From assembly GCF_004087915.1 (NCBI RefSeq), contig NZ_CP035108.1, positions 930,001 through 994,000 of the forward strand: a stretch of 64,000 nucleotides of DNA, written 5' to 3'. The notes under the pieces are model-generated. The model was not told the DNA's origin, ran no database searches, and was given only the letters and a program-made list of their open reading frames with translations. This DNA is from Geovibrio thiophilus (GTDB lineage Bacteria; Chrysiogenota; Deferribacteres; Deferribacterales; Geovibrionaceae). A program made the position numbers and the translations under genes. This document shows positions 43,540-52,635 of this stretch, piece after piece. Numbering within the stretch: position 1 is the stretch's first letter; each line of letters begins with the position of its first letter.

Positions 43540-45473
43540 CTTCCGGCGATATTTTTGCTAATGAGCAACTCAATAAACACGCCAAGATTTATGCTGGCCC
43601 AGGTGCAGGTAAAACACATTTCTTGGTTGAAAATGTAAAACATATTGTAACAACTTACCCACTAGTGGCACAGAGCCATCAACGAAAGGTACTATGTGTA
43701 ACTTATACTAATGCTGCGGTTGATGAAATAAAGCGTCGCTTAGATAGATATGCCGATTCTGTGGAAGTGTATACGATTCATGGTTTTATTATTGAACATA
43801 TCATCAATCCATTTCAACAGGATTTAAGGCAAATAATGCAAGACGATTTTGGAATAATCGTAAGCGAAAAGGGTCAAATTACTTCACAAGTAGAAGGTTT
43901 GGGAATATTGCATGGCGTCGATAAAGATGAAATATTCCAATATATTCTTGATATCACTGATGAAACAAACAAACCAGAGTACAGCAAAAAAATTATGGGG
44001 GATGTCTGTATCGATATTGGTACTTACAACAGCGATCCCGATGGATTTGCCTCAAAAAATATGAATAAAAAATTTCATGCATCGTCCCGAATAGCTGAAG
44101 AACATATATTGCCGATAAAAGAGTATGTCTGGTCAATCGTTAGAAAATTGACACATAACGAGATACTATATTTTGGGTATCGGATCCTCGAAAAGAATCA
44201 TACTGCACTCTATGCAACAAGAGTCAGGTTTCCTTTTATTTTTGTTGATGAATTTCAGGATACGAACCCTCTGCAGACAAAACTGATTAAAATGATCGGT
44301 CATAAATCTACCGTGCTTGGCATCATAGGTGATTTAGCACAATCTATCTATAGCTTTCAAGGAGCTAAACCGTCGCAATTTGCAGGATTTGCACTAGAGA
44401 GCGATAGAGAACTAATTGAATATGTTGTCAATGGAAATAGACGGTCTACTGTTAACATTGTTAACTTTTGTAATTATCTTCGGCAATCTGACGCAAATGT
44501 ATCGCAAATAAGCATAAAGACATATGCCGATGACACCGTAAGACAACAAACGGAATCTAAAAAAATTCACTTCATTATTGGAAGTGGTGATGCAGAGATG
44601 CGTCATATCGCACGAATTGTTGCTGATGGTGGTGTAGTATTGACAAGAACATGGGCAGCGGCATTCGAATATATCAATGAGGTGACACAACCTCAAGTTC
44701 AAAGCCTTCGCGAAATTTACAATAGTTATTATACTTCACCGATTGATATTCGACGAGACATCGAAGAACATGGTTATGTAACTTGGGTTAGAGCATTCAG
44801 ATTTATCTTTAGTCTATGGAATGGATTTCGTACCGGTTCGTTTGTTGATGTATTACGAGCTATTTCGTATTACAGACCTATCGAGCCAAAGTTGATTACC
44901 CCAAAGTTAATTTCTCAAATCAAGAAGCTCTCTTCCTCTATCTTTGAAGCTCTTTCAGACTTCACAATTGATAAAACCACGGTAAATGTTATTGGAGATT
45001 TCAACACTAAAACTGCAGATCCACAGTTTTCGGAGATTATCAGCATTTTGGGTTCTGATTTCAAAATTCCTGTATTTGACGAAGCCGACCGAGAAGATTT
45101 GAAAAATAACGTGAGCAGTCTAAATTGGCAAACATCTTATAAACTGTTTACAGAAGTTTTCTCTGCAGGTAGCAAATATATGACTGTACACCAAGCTAAG
45201 GGGCTTGAATGGAAAAGCGTAGTTGTTAGTTTAAAACCAAACCCGCGGAGCAACATGGATAATATCACGCTTGAAAGAATGTTCTCAAACCCGCAGTTGT
45301 TAGCTGAAGATTCCGCGCAAGAATTTACTCGTATGTATTATGTTGCTTGTAGCCGTGCAAAAGAAGATTTATACATACATTTGCCCAGCGATTTTAACCA
45401 ATCCATCATTGAAAGCGCTTTGAATAGTTTCTCAATAAAAAGTGGACATAATATTGATTATGAATTCCTATAA
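43524..45473 (+). CDS. gajB: UvrD/Rep-like helicase, GajB of a Gabija-type defence system
   Basis: 649 residues. Superfamily 1 motifs are all visible: Walker A AGPGAGKTHFL, LCVTYTNAAVDEIKRRL (Ia), FIFVDEFQDTNPLQ (II), GDLAQSIYSFQGA (III), TVHQAKGLEWKSVVV (V) and YYVACSRAKEDLYIHLP (VI). In Gabija the GajB subunit senses DNA ends or ssDNA and activates GajA. Overlap with gajA indicates translational coupling. It is longer than typical GajB (about 500 residues), with extra sequence between motifs III and V. Confidence 0.86.
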   Translation: MAVEITSGDIFANEQLNKHAKIYAGPGAGKTHFLVENVKHIVTTYPLVAQSHQRKVLCVTYTNAAVDEIKRRLDRYADSVEVYTIHGFIIEHIINPFQQDLRQIMQDDFGIIVSEKGQITSQVEGLGILHGVDKDEIFQYILDITDETNKPEYSKKIMGDVCIDIGTYNSDPDGFASKNMNKKFHASSRIAEEHILPIKEYVWSIVRKLTHNEILYFGYRILEKNHTALYATRVRFPFIFVDEFQDTNPLQTKLIKMIGHKSTVLGIIGDLAQSIYSFQGAKPSQFAGFALESDRELIEYVVNGNRRSTVNIVNFCNYLRQSDANVSQISIKTYADDTVRQQTESKKIHFIIGSGDAEMRHIARIVADGGVVLTRTWAAAFEYINEVTQPQVQSLREIYNSYYTSPIDIRRDIEEHGYVTWVRAFRFIFSLWNGFRTGSFVDVLRAISYYRPIEPKLITPKLISQIKKLSSSIFEALSDFTIDKTTVNVIGDFNTKTADPQFSEIISILGSDFKIPVFDEADREDLKNNVSSLNWQTSYKLFTEVFSAGSKYMTVHQAKGLEWKSVVVSLKPNPRSNMDNITLERMFSNPQLLAEDSAQEFTRMYYVACSRAKEDLYIHLPSDFNQSIIESALNSFSIKSGHNIDYEFL

Positions 45474-45523
45474 AAACAGGATAAGCGGTATAACGAAATC
45501 TTATGTTCTGAGCGATTAAAATC

Positions 45524-45994
45524 ATGAGAAAACCAAAAGGCAAGATTAGAAAAAGAATCTATTATGACTTTAAAGCGTTAGACTGGTCTGCATCCCATAA
45601 TTTTGGTATTAATTACTATTTTGAAGATAAAGGTAGCGAAAGAGTGGGATGTAACTCATCTCTTAATATCTCATGCCAAATTATTTCACCCCAAATAAAA
45701 AACATAAACTATTGCAATATGGTTTTGTTTGCATCCTTTGAGTTTGAAAAACATCTTTCTCAAGATACTCTTACAGGCAAAGTTAATCACATTGGCTTTA
45801 TACAAAAGCAGCGAGGTAAAGATCATATTACCTTCTATGTATCTTTACCTTTATATATATTCAACAGTCTTCATGCCTTATTGGGATTTAATAAAACAAC
45901 TAAGTTTTCCGTTTTTGCTGATGAACTCAGATATGGCACAGGCTCTATTTATTACGTTTCTTTTAATGAAAATGAGTATGAAAGTACTGACTGA
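45524..45994 (+). CDS. Hypothetical protein downstream of Gabija pair
   Basis: 156 residues. A basic N-terminus (MRKPKGKIRKRIYYDFK) is followed by a beta-rich body (CNSSLNISCQIISPQ, DHITFYVSLPLYIFNSL, TGSIYYVSFNENEYE). I do not recognise it. It lies 50 bp after gajB in the same direction, with no terminator between, so it may be an accessory gene of the defence operon. The ribosome-binding site is weak. Confidence 0.5.
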   Translation: MRKPKGKIRKRIYYDFKALDWSASHNFGINYYFEDKGSERVGCNSSLNISCQIISPQIKNINYCNMVLFASFEFEKHLSQDTLTGKVNHIGFIQKQRGKDHITFYVSLPLYIFNSLHALLGFNKTTKFSVFADELRYGTGSIYYVSFNENEYESTD

Positions 45995-46082
45995 ACTTAA
46001 CGGTTCTCGGTGAAAGTTTTCTGTTCTATTTTTGCAATTATCTATAATGTTACTCTGAAAAAATTTATCCTTTATAAACCAT

Positions 46083-46140
46083 ATTTGACAATTATCCTTT
46101 TAAGGGTATATTTAGGATATATCCTCTAAGGGTGATAAGT
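46083..46140 (+). promoter_or_regulatory. hip operator/promoter, copy 2
   Basis: TATCCTTTTAAGGGTATA, the palindrome AGGATATATCCT and TCTAAGGGTGATAA lie between 46095 and 46140. They resemble the TATCC-N8-GGATA operators of HipB and are nearly duplicated at 32708-32770. Confidence 0.65.
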
Positions 46141-46386
46141 ATGCAAAATCAGATTATATCATCTGCAAAGATTCTTGGGAAGGCGATTAAAGCATTTCGT
46201 GAGAGAAAGGGGCTTACGCAAAAGGAATTGGCGGATCTTGTCGGTGTCAAACAGTCAACCGTATCCAACATTGAAACCGCAAGCGGAGATTTGCGATTAA
46301 GCACTTTGTTTCGTCTTATATCTGCACTTGAAGCTGATATGACTTTCAACGAGCGGAAAAAGAAAAATAATCCGGATGCTTGGTAA
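46141..46386 (+). CDS. hipB: HipB antitoxin (module 1)
   Basis: 81 residues, Cro/C1-type HTH: LGKAIKAFRERKGLTQKELADLVGVKQSTVSNIETASGDLRLSTLFRL. It neutralises the HipA kinase and represses the operon. ATG at 46141 follows AAGGGTG. The stop overlaps the hipA start (TAATG), so both are coupled. Confidence 0.9.
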   Translation: MQNQIISSAKILGKAIKAFRERKGLTQKELADLVGVKQSTVSNIETASGDLRLSTLFRLISALEADMTFNERKKKNNPDAW

Positions 46387-47699
46387 TGGGACGCAGAAGA
46401 AAATCTTCAAGTCTCAATCTTTTTATGAACGGCGAAGCAGTCGGTAAGCTCAACCGTCTTTCATCAGGAAGGCTGGAACTGCTTTACGATGATGAGTGGA
46501 TGAATTCTGCGTTTGGTCGTTCAATCTCTCTTTCCCTCCCTATAGTTTTGAAGCGTCATACGGGAGATGTTGTCGAAAACTATTTTGATAATCTTCTTCC
46601 GGACAGCATGCCTATACGCAACAGGATACAGGCGAGATTCGGTATTGCCAAAGGAGACAGCTTTGACCTGCTTGCAGTTATAGGCAAGGACTGCATAGGC
46701 GCTTTGCAGATGCTGCCGGAAGGTGTTGAAACAGATGATTTTCACCGGATAGTTGCAGAGCCTTTGACAGATAGTAGTATTGCTGAAATTCTAAAAAACT
46801 ACAGATCCATGCCGCTCGGTATGAACGACGAAGATGATTTCAGAATTTCAATTGCCGGAGCGCAGGAAAAAACAGCTTTTTTATCATATAAAGGACAATG
46901 GTGCAGACCGTCAGGCTCCACTCCGACAAGCCATATTTTCAAGCTCCCTATAGGCAGAATAGAGCACAATAATATTGATTTATCGGACAGTGTTGAAAAT
47001 GAATGGCTGTGCCATTTATTGCTCAAAGAATTCGGTTTGCCTGTTGCAAATGCTGAAATCAAAGAATTTGCAGATATGAAGGCTCTCGTTGTCGAACGCT
47101 TCGACAGAAAATGGTCTGAGGACGGTTCATGGTTGTTCCGTCTTCCTCAGGAGGATATGTGTCAGGCGATGGGCATATCCCCTGCAATAAAATACGAGAG
47201 TAGCGGTGGCGCAGGGATTGAAAGCATAATGAAGCTTTTACTCGGCTCTGCAAACAGTATTGAAGATCGCAGGATATTCATGAAGGCTGGGTTTGTATTC
47301 TGGCTACTGGGAGCAACAGACGGTCATGCCAAGAATTTCAGCATATTCCTTGAACAGGGCGGACGTTTCAGGCTTACGCCTCTTTATGATGTGATGTCGG
47401 TTTATCCGTTAGTAGCCAAGAAAGAGCTTTCATTGCAGAATGTCAAGATGGCTATGTCCGTGTCCGGGAAATCAAAACACTACAGATGGGCAGAAATACA
47501 GCAAAGGCACTGGCTGGCAACTGCCAAGCTGTGCAGCTTTCCTGAAAAAGAAATAAAAACGATAATGGATGAGGTTATCGGCTCAGTTGATAAGGCTGTC
47601 AGCAATGTTGAAGCTCTGTTGCCGCCTTTTTTCCCTGATTCGGTATCAGAGCCTATATTCAGTATGCTTAATGGACAAGTGAAGACATTTTTAGTGTAG
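46386..47699 (+). CDS. hipA: HipA serine/threonine kinase toxin (module 1)
   Basis: 437 residues. The N-terminal Couple_hipA subdomain (LNLFMNGEAVGKLNRLSSGRL) is followed by the kinase fold. The Ser loop region reads FRISIAGAQEKTAF, the catalytic segment GATDGHAKNFSIFL and the metal-binding PLYDVMSVYP. HipA proteins phosphorylate tRNA synthetases and cause growth arrest. The layout is a full-length HipA, not a split HipS/HipT. ATG at 46386. Confidence 0.92.
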   Translation: MGRRRKSSSLNLFMNGEAVGKLNRLSSGRLELLYDDEWMNSAFGRSISLSLPIVLKRHTGDVVENYFDNLLPDSMPIRNRIQARFGIAKGDSFDLLAVIGKDCIGALQMLPEGVETDDFHRIVAEPLTDSSIAEILKNYRSMPLGMNDEDDFRISIAGAQEKTAFLSYKGQWCRPSGSTPTSHIFKLPIGRIEHNNIDLSDSVENEWLCHLLLKEFGLPVANAEIKEFADMKALVVERFDRKWSEDGSWLFRLPQEDMCQAMGISPAIKYESSGGAGIESIMKLLLGSANSIEDRRIFMKAGFVFWLLGATDGHAKNFSIFLEQGGRFRLTPLYDVMSVYPLVAKKELSLQNVKMAMSVSGKSKHYRWAEIQQRHWLATAKLCSFPEKEIKTIMDEVIGSVDKAVSNVEALLPPFFPDSVSEPIFSMLNGQVKTFLV

Positions 47700-47827
47700 T
47701 CCATTTTACATTTTCCTTTGCAGAGATGCTGTTAATCACTGTGCAGCGGTTATTTAGCTCTATATGTGAAATTTTCCATTAATAGTGTGGCGGAATTTCT
47801 TTAAATTTTATGTAAATGCTTCTTACT

Positions 47828-47860
47828 CCTTAGTACACTGTGCAGATTTGCTGGACTACC
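47828..47860. repeat. Solitary IS3-type terminal sequence
   Basis: CCTTAGTACACTGTGCAGAT followed by TTGCTGGACTACC matches the right end of the IS3 element at 36869-36902 (CCTTAGCATACTGTACAGAT, TTTGGGGACCACC). No transposase gene accompanies it, so it is a relic of an excised or deleted copy. Confidence 0.7.
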
Positions 47861-47871
47861 TATAAAGTCAA

Positions 47872-47946
47872 CTGCCTCCTTATTTTCCTGATTTAGTGCC
47901 TGAGCCGATATTTGATATGTTTAAGAATTCAGCGGAGAAGTTGTAA
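47872..47946 (+). pseudogene. C-terminal remnant of a hipA gene
   Basis: The frame encodes LPPYFPDLVPEPIFDMF and a stop, parallel to the end of HipA module 1 (LLPPFFPDSVSEPIFSML). All upstream sequence has been lost, apparently through the IS3-type insertion whose end is 11 bp away. Confidence 0.75.
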
Positions 47947-48022
47947 GAAATAGGTATAGTTCCGAGAGTTGCAGACAATTATTTAATGTCAAATTATGTT
48001 TTTTGTGTGTAAAGTAGGTATT

Positions 48023-48781
48023 ATGAAGAATAAAACAGTAAACATAACAGATTTCCCGCACGATAACCCATACGGAATAAGGATGTATGAGGTTCTTCTG
48101 TTCGGTATGAAGAATATGGTTCTGCCTACAGAGCATAACCCTGCAAGACATTTAAATCTTTTTATGTCAGAGATATTTTCAAAAAAAGAACTGCCGGATA
48201 TGGAAGAAGCGCAAAAAGCCGTTACTCTGGTTATGGATACGTATAATTCTATTTCACGTTTTTTTATGAAAGATAAAGATAATAGCTTTCCCTCTGATGT
48301 TGCCGCTATAACCGAAGCTGCCGTTAATAACGTGGTTGATGTATACGGCAAGAAAGGGTTGATAGAACTTCTTCATAAGTGTATCAGCGGTTTTGAGTTC
48401 ATTTTAGAGCATTATGAGGATGAACTGTTTGCTCTGGAGCTTAACGATAAAACAGCAGGCGAGACTGGAGTCGCTGATTATGCGGAACTGTGCGAAATGA
48501 TGAGCAGGGTTGCGGCAAAGACTGTTGCAGAGCTTTCGGAAAAAGGTAAAAGGGCTGCAGCATACAGACATATGGGCTGCTTTATCCTTGCCAACCTGAT
48601 CATGCTCACTGATATTGCTAACTCCATCCGGATTTTAAATATGCCCAAACCTGTCAGACAGGAGGCAAAGAAGGACAAAATCGGAAGAAATGATCCTTGT
48701 TCCTGCGGCAGCGGACTGAAGTATAAAAAATGCTGCGGAAAGAATGATAATGTGGTTTATTTGAATCAAACAAAGCCGTAA
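48023..48781 (+). CDS. SEC-C motif protein
   Basis: 252 residues. The main part is helical and not recognised ([38 protein letters not shown]). The end carries the SEC-C zinc motif [18 protein letters not shown] and a short tail. SEC-C domains occur at the end of SecA and in many mobile-element proteins, where they contact ribosomes or partner proteins. It is the second SEC-C protein of this island. ATG at 48023 is chosen; GTAGG lies upstream. Confidence 0.7.
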   Translation: MKNKTVNITDFPHDNPYGIRMYEVLLFGMKNMVLPTEHNPARHLNLFMSEIFSKKELPDMEEAQKAVTLVMDTYNSISRFFMKDKDNSFPSDVAAITEAAVNNVVDVYGKKGLIELLHKCISGFEFILEHYEDELFALELNDKTAGETGVADYAELCEMMSRVAAKTVAELSEKGKRAAAYRHMGCFILANLIMLTDIANSIRILNMPKPVRQEAKKDKIGRNDPCSCGSGLKYKKCCGKNDNVVYLNQTKP

Positions 48782-48956
48782 AAAATTATTCTTTTTCCCC
48801 TCCTTTCCAGCCTACTTATTATAAATACTGCTTGACTAAAATTTATTATCTTTCCAGTACAATGTCAGTCTATAATAGTGCTTCACCAGTATTTATGTTG
48901 CGTTACCCATATTTCTGTATAATAATTCTGCTATAGTAGTATTAAAGGATATGAAC

Positions 48957-49202
48957 ATGGCTAAGAAAATCATAAAAGCAGAGATGCCGGAACCTCAGCT
49001 GCTCAGAAGTGCAGAGGTGTTGGGGGAGTTCATAAGAGCGGCGAGAACGGGCAGCAGTCTGACTGTCCATGATGCCGCCGCTTTGTGCAATGTTTCCGTA
49101 AGTACCATAACAAATCTTGAAAATGCCAAAGCCGATGTTAAATTCAGCACTGTTCTTCAGGTATGCAGGATGCTCGGCGTAACTCTGAGAATCGAAGCAT
49201 GA
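48957..49202 (+). CDS. HipB-like antitoxin (module 2)
   Basis: 81 residues; HTH LGEFIRAARTGSSLTVHDAAALCNVSVSTITNLENAKADVKFSTV. It is quite different from HipB of module 1, so cross-talk is unlikely. The stop overlaps the start of the kinase gene (ATGA). ATG 48957 has AAGG 8 bases upstream. The preceding 170 bp contain repeated CTATAATAGTG/CTATAGTAGTA boxes that may be its operator. Confidence 0.85.
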   Translation: MAKKIIKAEMPEPQLLRSAEVLGEFIRAARTGSSLTVHDAAALCNVSVSTITNLENAKADVKFSTVLQVCRMLGVTLRIEA

Positions 49203-50464
49203 ACGGCAGACTGTATCTGAAGCTGAACAGGGAGAATATAGGCTTCATTGAGCATGACATGAAAGAGGACCGGTTCGGACTGAGGCTGGATGATAAAACG
49301 TTAAAGCTGTCTCCGTTCGTGTTTGACAACGGGGACTCGGGCGCAGTGAAACGCTTTCTGATGAATCTGCTGCCTGAAGGTAAGGGGCTTGATGAGCTTT
49401 CTGCGATGATGCACATTTCTAAAGGGAATGTGTTCGGTCTGATCAAGGCAATCGGAGCTGAAACGGCAGGAGCATTATCATTTCATGCAGCTCCGGATGA
49501 GACGGAAGAAACCGCTTTCAGGGAGATTTCGCAGGAAGAACTCAGAGAGAGGATAAGGGAACGCAGGGGCACTCCTATCACTCTGTGGGACGGCAAAGTC
49601 CGGCTGTCTGTGGCGGGCGTGCAGGAAAAGTTACCTGTGCTTATTACTCCTGACGGCAGATTCGGCTTCGGTGAAGGGAAGCTGGCATCTACCCATATAC
49701 TTAAGTTCTGTAGGTATGCGGATGAGCATATTGTTTTGAACGAGCATCTTTGCATGACACTTGCCCGAAGGCTGAACTTGCCCTCTGCAGAGACTGAAAT
49801 TCTGCGGTTTGATGAACCTGTGCTTAACGTGAAGCGTTTTGACCGTATTTTAATGGAAGACAGGGTTGAAAGAAATCACATCATCGACGGTTGCCAGATG
49901 CTTGATATGCCGCCGTTTTATAAGTATGAGCGAGTTTATGGCGATGGACGTGATGTACAGAATTTCAGAGAAGGAGTATCGCTAGCAAAGCTATTTCGGA
50001 CTGCTGAATTATGCTCAGTTCCTGCCGCAGCCGTCAGAGATATGCTGAACTGGGTGCTGTTCAATCTTCTGATAGGTAATTGCGATGCTCATGGTAAAAA
50101 CATTTCATGGCGTTATTCGTCGGATAAAATAAGCATGGCTCCGTTTTATGACATGCTTTCGATCACGGTATACAAGGGAAAATATAATGAAAGTCTGGCA
50201 ATTGGCATCGGAGATACCTTTTCGCCGGAAATATATGCTTATGATTTGGCTGAGATGTGTGAAACTTGTGGTATTCAGCCCCGTTTTGCGGCACGGATGA
50301 TGGAAAAGCTGGCAAAATCTGTAAAAACTGAGATCGGAGATCTGACTGCAGGGATGGAATTATCAGATGAAGAATCGGATTTCGCATGTGAGCTCATATC
50401 TTTATTGAAAAGGAATGCAGAAAGGTATATTGAGGTAGCAAAGGAGCTTCCTGAAGTTAAATAG
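49199..50464 (+). CDS. HipA-like kinase toxin (module 2)
   Basis: 421 residues. N-terminal LYLKLNRENIGFIEHD, Ser loop VRLSVAGVQEKLPVLI, catalytic LIGNCDAHGKNISWRY and metal-binding APFYDMLSITVY are all intact. It overlaps its antitoxin gene by 4 bp. Only moderate similarity to module 1 is apparent, so the modules are separate acquisitions rather than local duplicates. Confidence 0.9.
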   Translation: MNGRLYLKLNRENIGFIEHDMKEDRFGLRLDDKTLKLSPFVFDNGDSGAVKRFLMNLLPEGKGLDELSAMMHISKGNVFGLIKAIGAETAGALSFHAAPDETEETAFREISQEELRERIRERRGTPITLWDGKVRLSVAGVQEKLPVLITPDGRFGFGEGKLASTHILKFCRYADEHIVLNEHLCMTLARRLNLPSAETEILRFDEPVLNVKRFDRILMEDRVERNHIIDGCQMLDMPPFYKYERVYGDGRDVQNFREGVSLAKLFRTAELCSVPAAAVRDMLNWVLFNLLIGNCDAHGKNISWRYSSDKISMAPFYDMLSITVYKGKYNESLAIGIGDTFSPEIYAYDLAEMCETCGIQPRFAARMMEKLAKSVKTEIGDLTAGMELSDEESDFACELISLLKRNAERYIEVAKELPEVK

Positions 50465-50821
50465 AGTTCATAGTTATTTAACAATGGTCAAAAGGGCTTT
50501 CATACAAAGTGATCCTGTAAATCTCTCTATTTGACTATCGCGATGAAATCTGGAAAATAATATATACTATCAACGCAATATAATCCTTGAACAGTGTTAT
50601 CCGCAAGGCTGTAAAAAACAGAAAAATCTTTCCGAGTGACAAATAAGCTTTTAAGGTTTATTTGGCTATCAAACAGGCATCCAAAAAGTAGACTATGCCA
50701 CAGAGGGACTGACTCCCAGCCATGAATCGGTTCATCATGGAATACGGCGAAAGGGCAGAAGTCAAAAAAGACATTTACATAAAATGACTTATAGAGTAAT
50801 CGCTTAGCCTGAGAGTGCTCT
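50465..50821. other. Intergenic stretch between convergent hip modules
   Basis: 357 bp. A short frame at 50721-50786 encodes MNRFIMEYGERAEVKKDIYIK. A related sequence (MNRSIMEYGKK) occurs on the minus strand around 30650, so both may be scraps of one mobile element. No other coding or RNA signal seen. Confidence 0.35.
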
Positions 50822-52006
50822 TCATTGTTTTAATGTTTCCAAGAGCCACATTTTTCTTTCATTATATTTTCCCTGAATTTGGCTCTTTATATTGCTGTCT
50901 GCTATTAATTCGAAATCAATTTTTTCTGTAATGTCCTTAAAGGTTGTCTGTATAAGTCGAATATTTACTCCCAAATCATCTGCGTATTTTCTCCAGTCCT
51001 CAATGGTGAGGTGCCCGGGATTTACCTGCTCGCCTATTGAAATTGCCATTTCAACATCAAATCCGTAAATATCCGTGCAAACTATGTCGTAAAACGGTGC
51101 GAGGCTTACCTTGTTGCCCGATTCAATATCATCATAAAGCAGAGAGATATTCTTGAGGTGGGCGTCCGCATTGCCTATCAGATAGTTAAAAAGTGTCCAT
51201 CTTATTAATGAAAGAATATCCAGAACAGGTGATTTGCAGTATCTTCTGATGATGTCAGCAATCTGTTTGTATTCGCCGTAATATTTGCTGTCTCTGGATA
51301 TGCCTAAGCATTGGGTGAAATCCTCCTGATGCAGACGTATTATCAGATCTTCATCAGGTTTTCTGTCATATCTCTTAACCAGAAGCGCCTTGTAGTCTCC
51401 GATAGTTATGATTTCAGAATCTATGGTGTTCAGTCCGACTGACTTAGCAAGTGTAAGGCATATATGCTCATTCTCTTCCAAGCCTTCAAGCTTTTGGTTG
51501 TACACAGGCTTTATGATGTGAGTGCTGGCGGCTGTTTCTTCCGGCAGATAGAAATCATTTCCGTCATACATGACTGGGAGCTTCGGCTGTGCACCGGCTA
51601 AGGACATTCTTGTTTTTATATCGGAAGCAAAAGGCTTTCTGGGCAGCTCATCGATGATTTTACCCAGTTCGCTCAAAGTTAGCTTTCTGTAAGAGCCTTT
51701 GGAAATAAAATTATTGTCTTCGGAAAAGTATAATGCTCCAGCGCAGTCTCCGCCGAGCTTACTAAGCAGGCCGAAGGAATCTCTTACGCTGAGGCGATAA
51801 AATTGTGCAACCGCCTTTAGTTGTTCCTCTTCCGGCAGCAGTCCGGTGAAAAAGTTATAAACAATCTCTTTATCAGCTTCGCTGTCGATGGGCATCGAAC
51901 ATGAAATCCGAATACTACCTGTATATTCGAAGGAATAGTCCTCATAAAGCCTGCCGACAGGCTTCAGTCCGCTTTTGGTAGGAATGCTTACATTCAGATA
52001 CTTCAT
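50822..52006 (-). CDS. HipA-like kinase toxin (module 3)
   Basis: 394 residues, slightly shorter than the other two. Ser loop TRMSLAGAQPKLPVMY, catalytic LIGNADAHLKNISLLY and metal-binding APFYDIVCTDIY are present. The N-terminal subdomain (VSIPTKSGLKPVGRLYED) is kept. It begins one base after the antitoxin gene on the minus strand. Confidence 0.9.
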   Translation of the reverse strand: MKYLNVSIPTKSGLKPVGRLYEDYSFEYTGSIRISCSMPIDSEADKEIVYNFFTGLLPEEEQLKAVAQFYRLSVRDSFGLLSKLGGDCAGALYFSEDNNFISKGSYRKLTLSELGKIIDELPRKPFASDIKTRMSLAGAQPKLPVMYDGNDFYLPEETAASTHIIKPVYNQKLEGLEENEHICLTLAKSVGLNTIDSEIITIGDYKALLVKRYDRKPDEDLIIRLHQEDFTQCLGISRDSKYYGEYKQIADIIRRYCKSPVLDILSLIRWTLFNYLIGNADAHLKNISLLYDDIESGNKVSLAPFYDIVCTDIYGFDVEMAISIGEQVNPGHLTIEDWRKYADDLGVNIRLIQTTFKDITEKIDFELIADSNIKSQIQGKYNERKMWLLETLKQ

Positions 52007-52007
52007 G

Positions 52008-52220
52008 TCAGCCTCTGCTTTCTGCGGTAATATCTATTCCGAGATTGGAGGCAATTTTGATTGCATATCCCAGACGGACATTCTCTTTGCCCCTCTCAAG
52101 CTCGGAAATAAAGCGCAGTCCGACACCGCTGAGCTGGGCAAGCTGAGTTTGCGTCAGCCCCAGCTCCTTACGTCTCTCCCGTATTATTTTTCCAAAGTCT
52201 TCACTGCTGATTATACGCAT
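52008..52220 (-). CDS. HipB-like antitoxin (module 3)
   Basis: 70 residues; HTH FGKIIRERRKELGLTQTQLAQLSGVGLRFISELERGKENVRLGYAIKI. It lacks any C-terminal extension. A palindromic operator with TCGGTAAAA arms lies just upstream. It forms an operon with hipA module 3. Confidence 0.88.
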   Translation of the reverse strand: MRIISSEDFGKIIRERRKELGLTQTQLAQLSGVGLRFISELERGKENVRLGYAIKIASNLGIDITAESRG

Positions 52221-52226
52221 AATTAT

Positions 52227-52286
52227 CCCCTTCGGTAAAACATAGGCTTAAAATTGAATAAAATCAATAAATTTTACCGATAGGGA
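52227..52286 (-). promoter_or_regulatory. Operator of hip module 3
   Basis: CCCCTTCGGTAAAA (52227-52240) and TTTTACCGATAGGG (52272-52285) are inverted copies 31 bp apart flanking the presumed promoter. A weaker third half-site (ATTATCCCGAGCGGTAGAAT) follows at about 52310. This is a typical two-site arrangement for a HipB-type repressor. Confidence 0.65.
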
Positions 52287-52340
52287 GAATTATAAGAAAA
52301 ACCAGATTCATTATCCCGAGCGGTAGAATTAAAAAAATGC

Positions 52341-52514
52341 TCAGTCATCCTTTTTACTTTTTAATAAAATAAAGATGATGATCCCGCAGGTAATTGAAGC
52401 GATTAAGTAAAGTACAAGCTCCAGCCTCATTTCCGGTTTTAAGATAATACCTAAAACAGCAACCATTGACAGCATAACACAAAGCTCAAAAATCTTCTTG
52501 CATATCATTCTCAT
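52341..52514 (-). CDS. Tiny two-span membrane protein
   Basis: 57 residues: MRMICKKIFELCVMLSMVAV leads into one helix, and LVLYLIASITCGIIIFILL is a second, followed by KSKKDD. AAAGGAG lies 7 bases before the ATG. Third of three tiny genes in a row. Function unknown. Confidence 0.6.
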   Translation of the reverse strand: MRMICKKIFELCVMLSMVAVLGIILKPEMRLELVLYLIASITCGIIIFILLKSKKDD

Positions 52515-52528
52515 ATTAGTTTACTCCT

Positions 52529-52633
52529 TTATCCCATTAAAAGTATCAGTCCGTATTTAATGAAAATCTCCAGCACAATGACTTTTGTTACCGCGGAACA
52601 AATATTCAGGGTCTTTTCATAAAAAACACGCAT
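52529..52633 (-). CDS. Tiny single-span peptide
   Basis: 34 residues (MRVFYEKTLNICSAVTKVIV then LEIFIKYGLILLMG), amphipathic to hydrophobic. GGAGG stands 8 bases before the ATG, which supports translation. It sits 2 bp after the 70-residue membrane protein gene and 14 bp before the 57-residue one. Confidence 0.5.
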   Translation of the reverse strand: MRVFYEKTLNICSAVTKVIVLEIFIKYGLILLMG

Positions 52634-52635
52634 AG

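Larger units (their letters stand above)
47700..48022. other. Intergenic stretch with IS end and hipA debris
   Basis: 323 bp after hipA module 1. It contains a solitary IS3-type end (47828-47860) and the last 24 codons of another hipA (47872-47946). The rest shows no coding signal. Confidence 0.6.

Noticed and set aside
50721-50786. Short coding frame MNRFIMEYGERAEVKKD
   Set aside because: 21 codons, no ribosome-binding site, and a look-alike near 30650 on the other strand suggests mobile-element debris.
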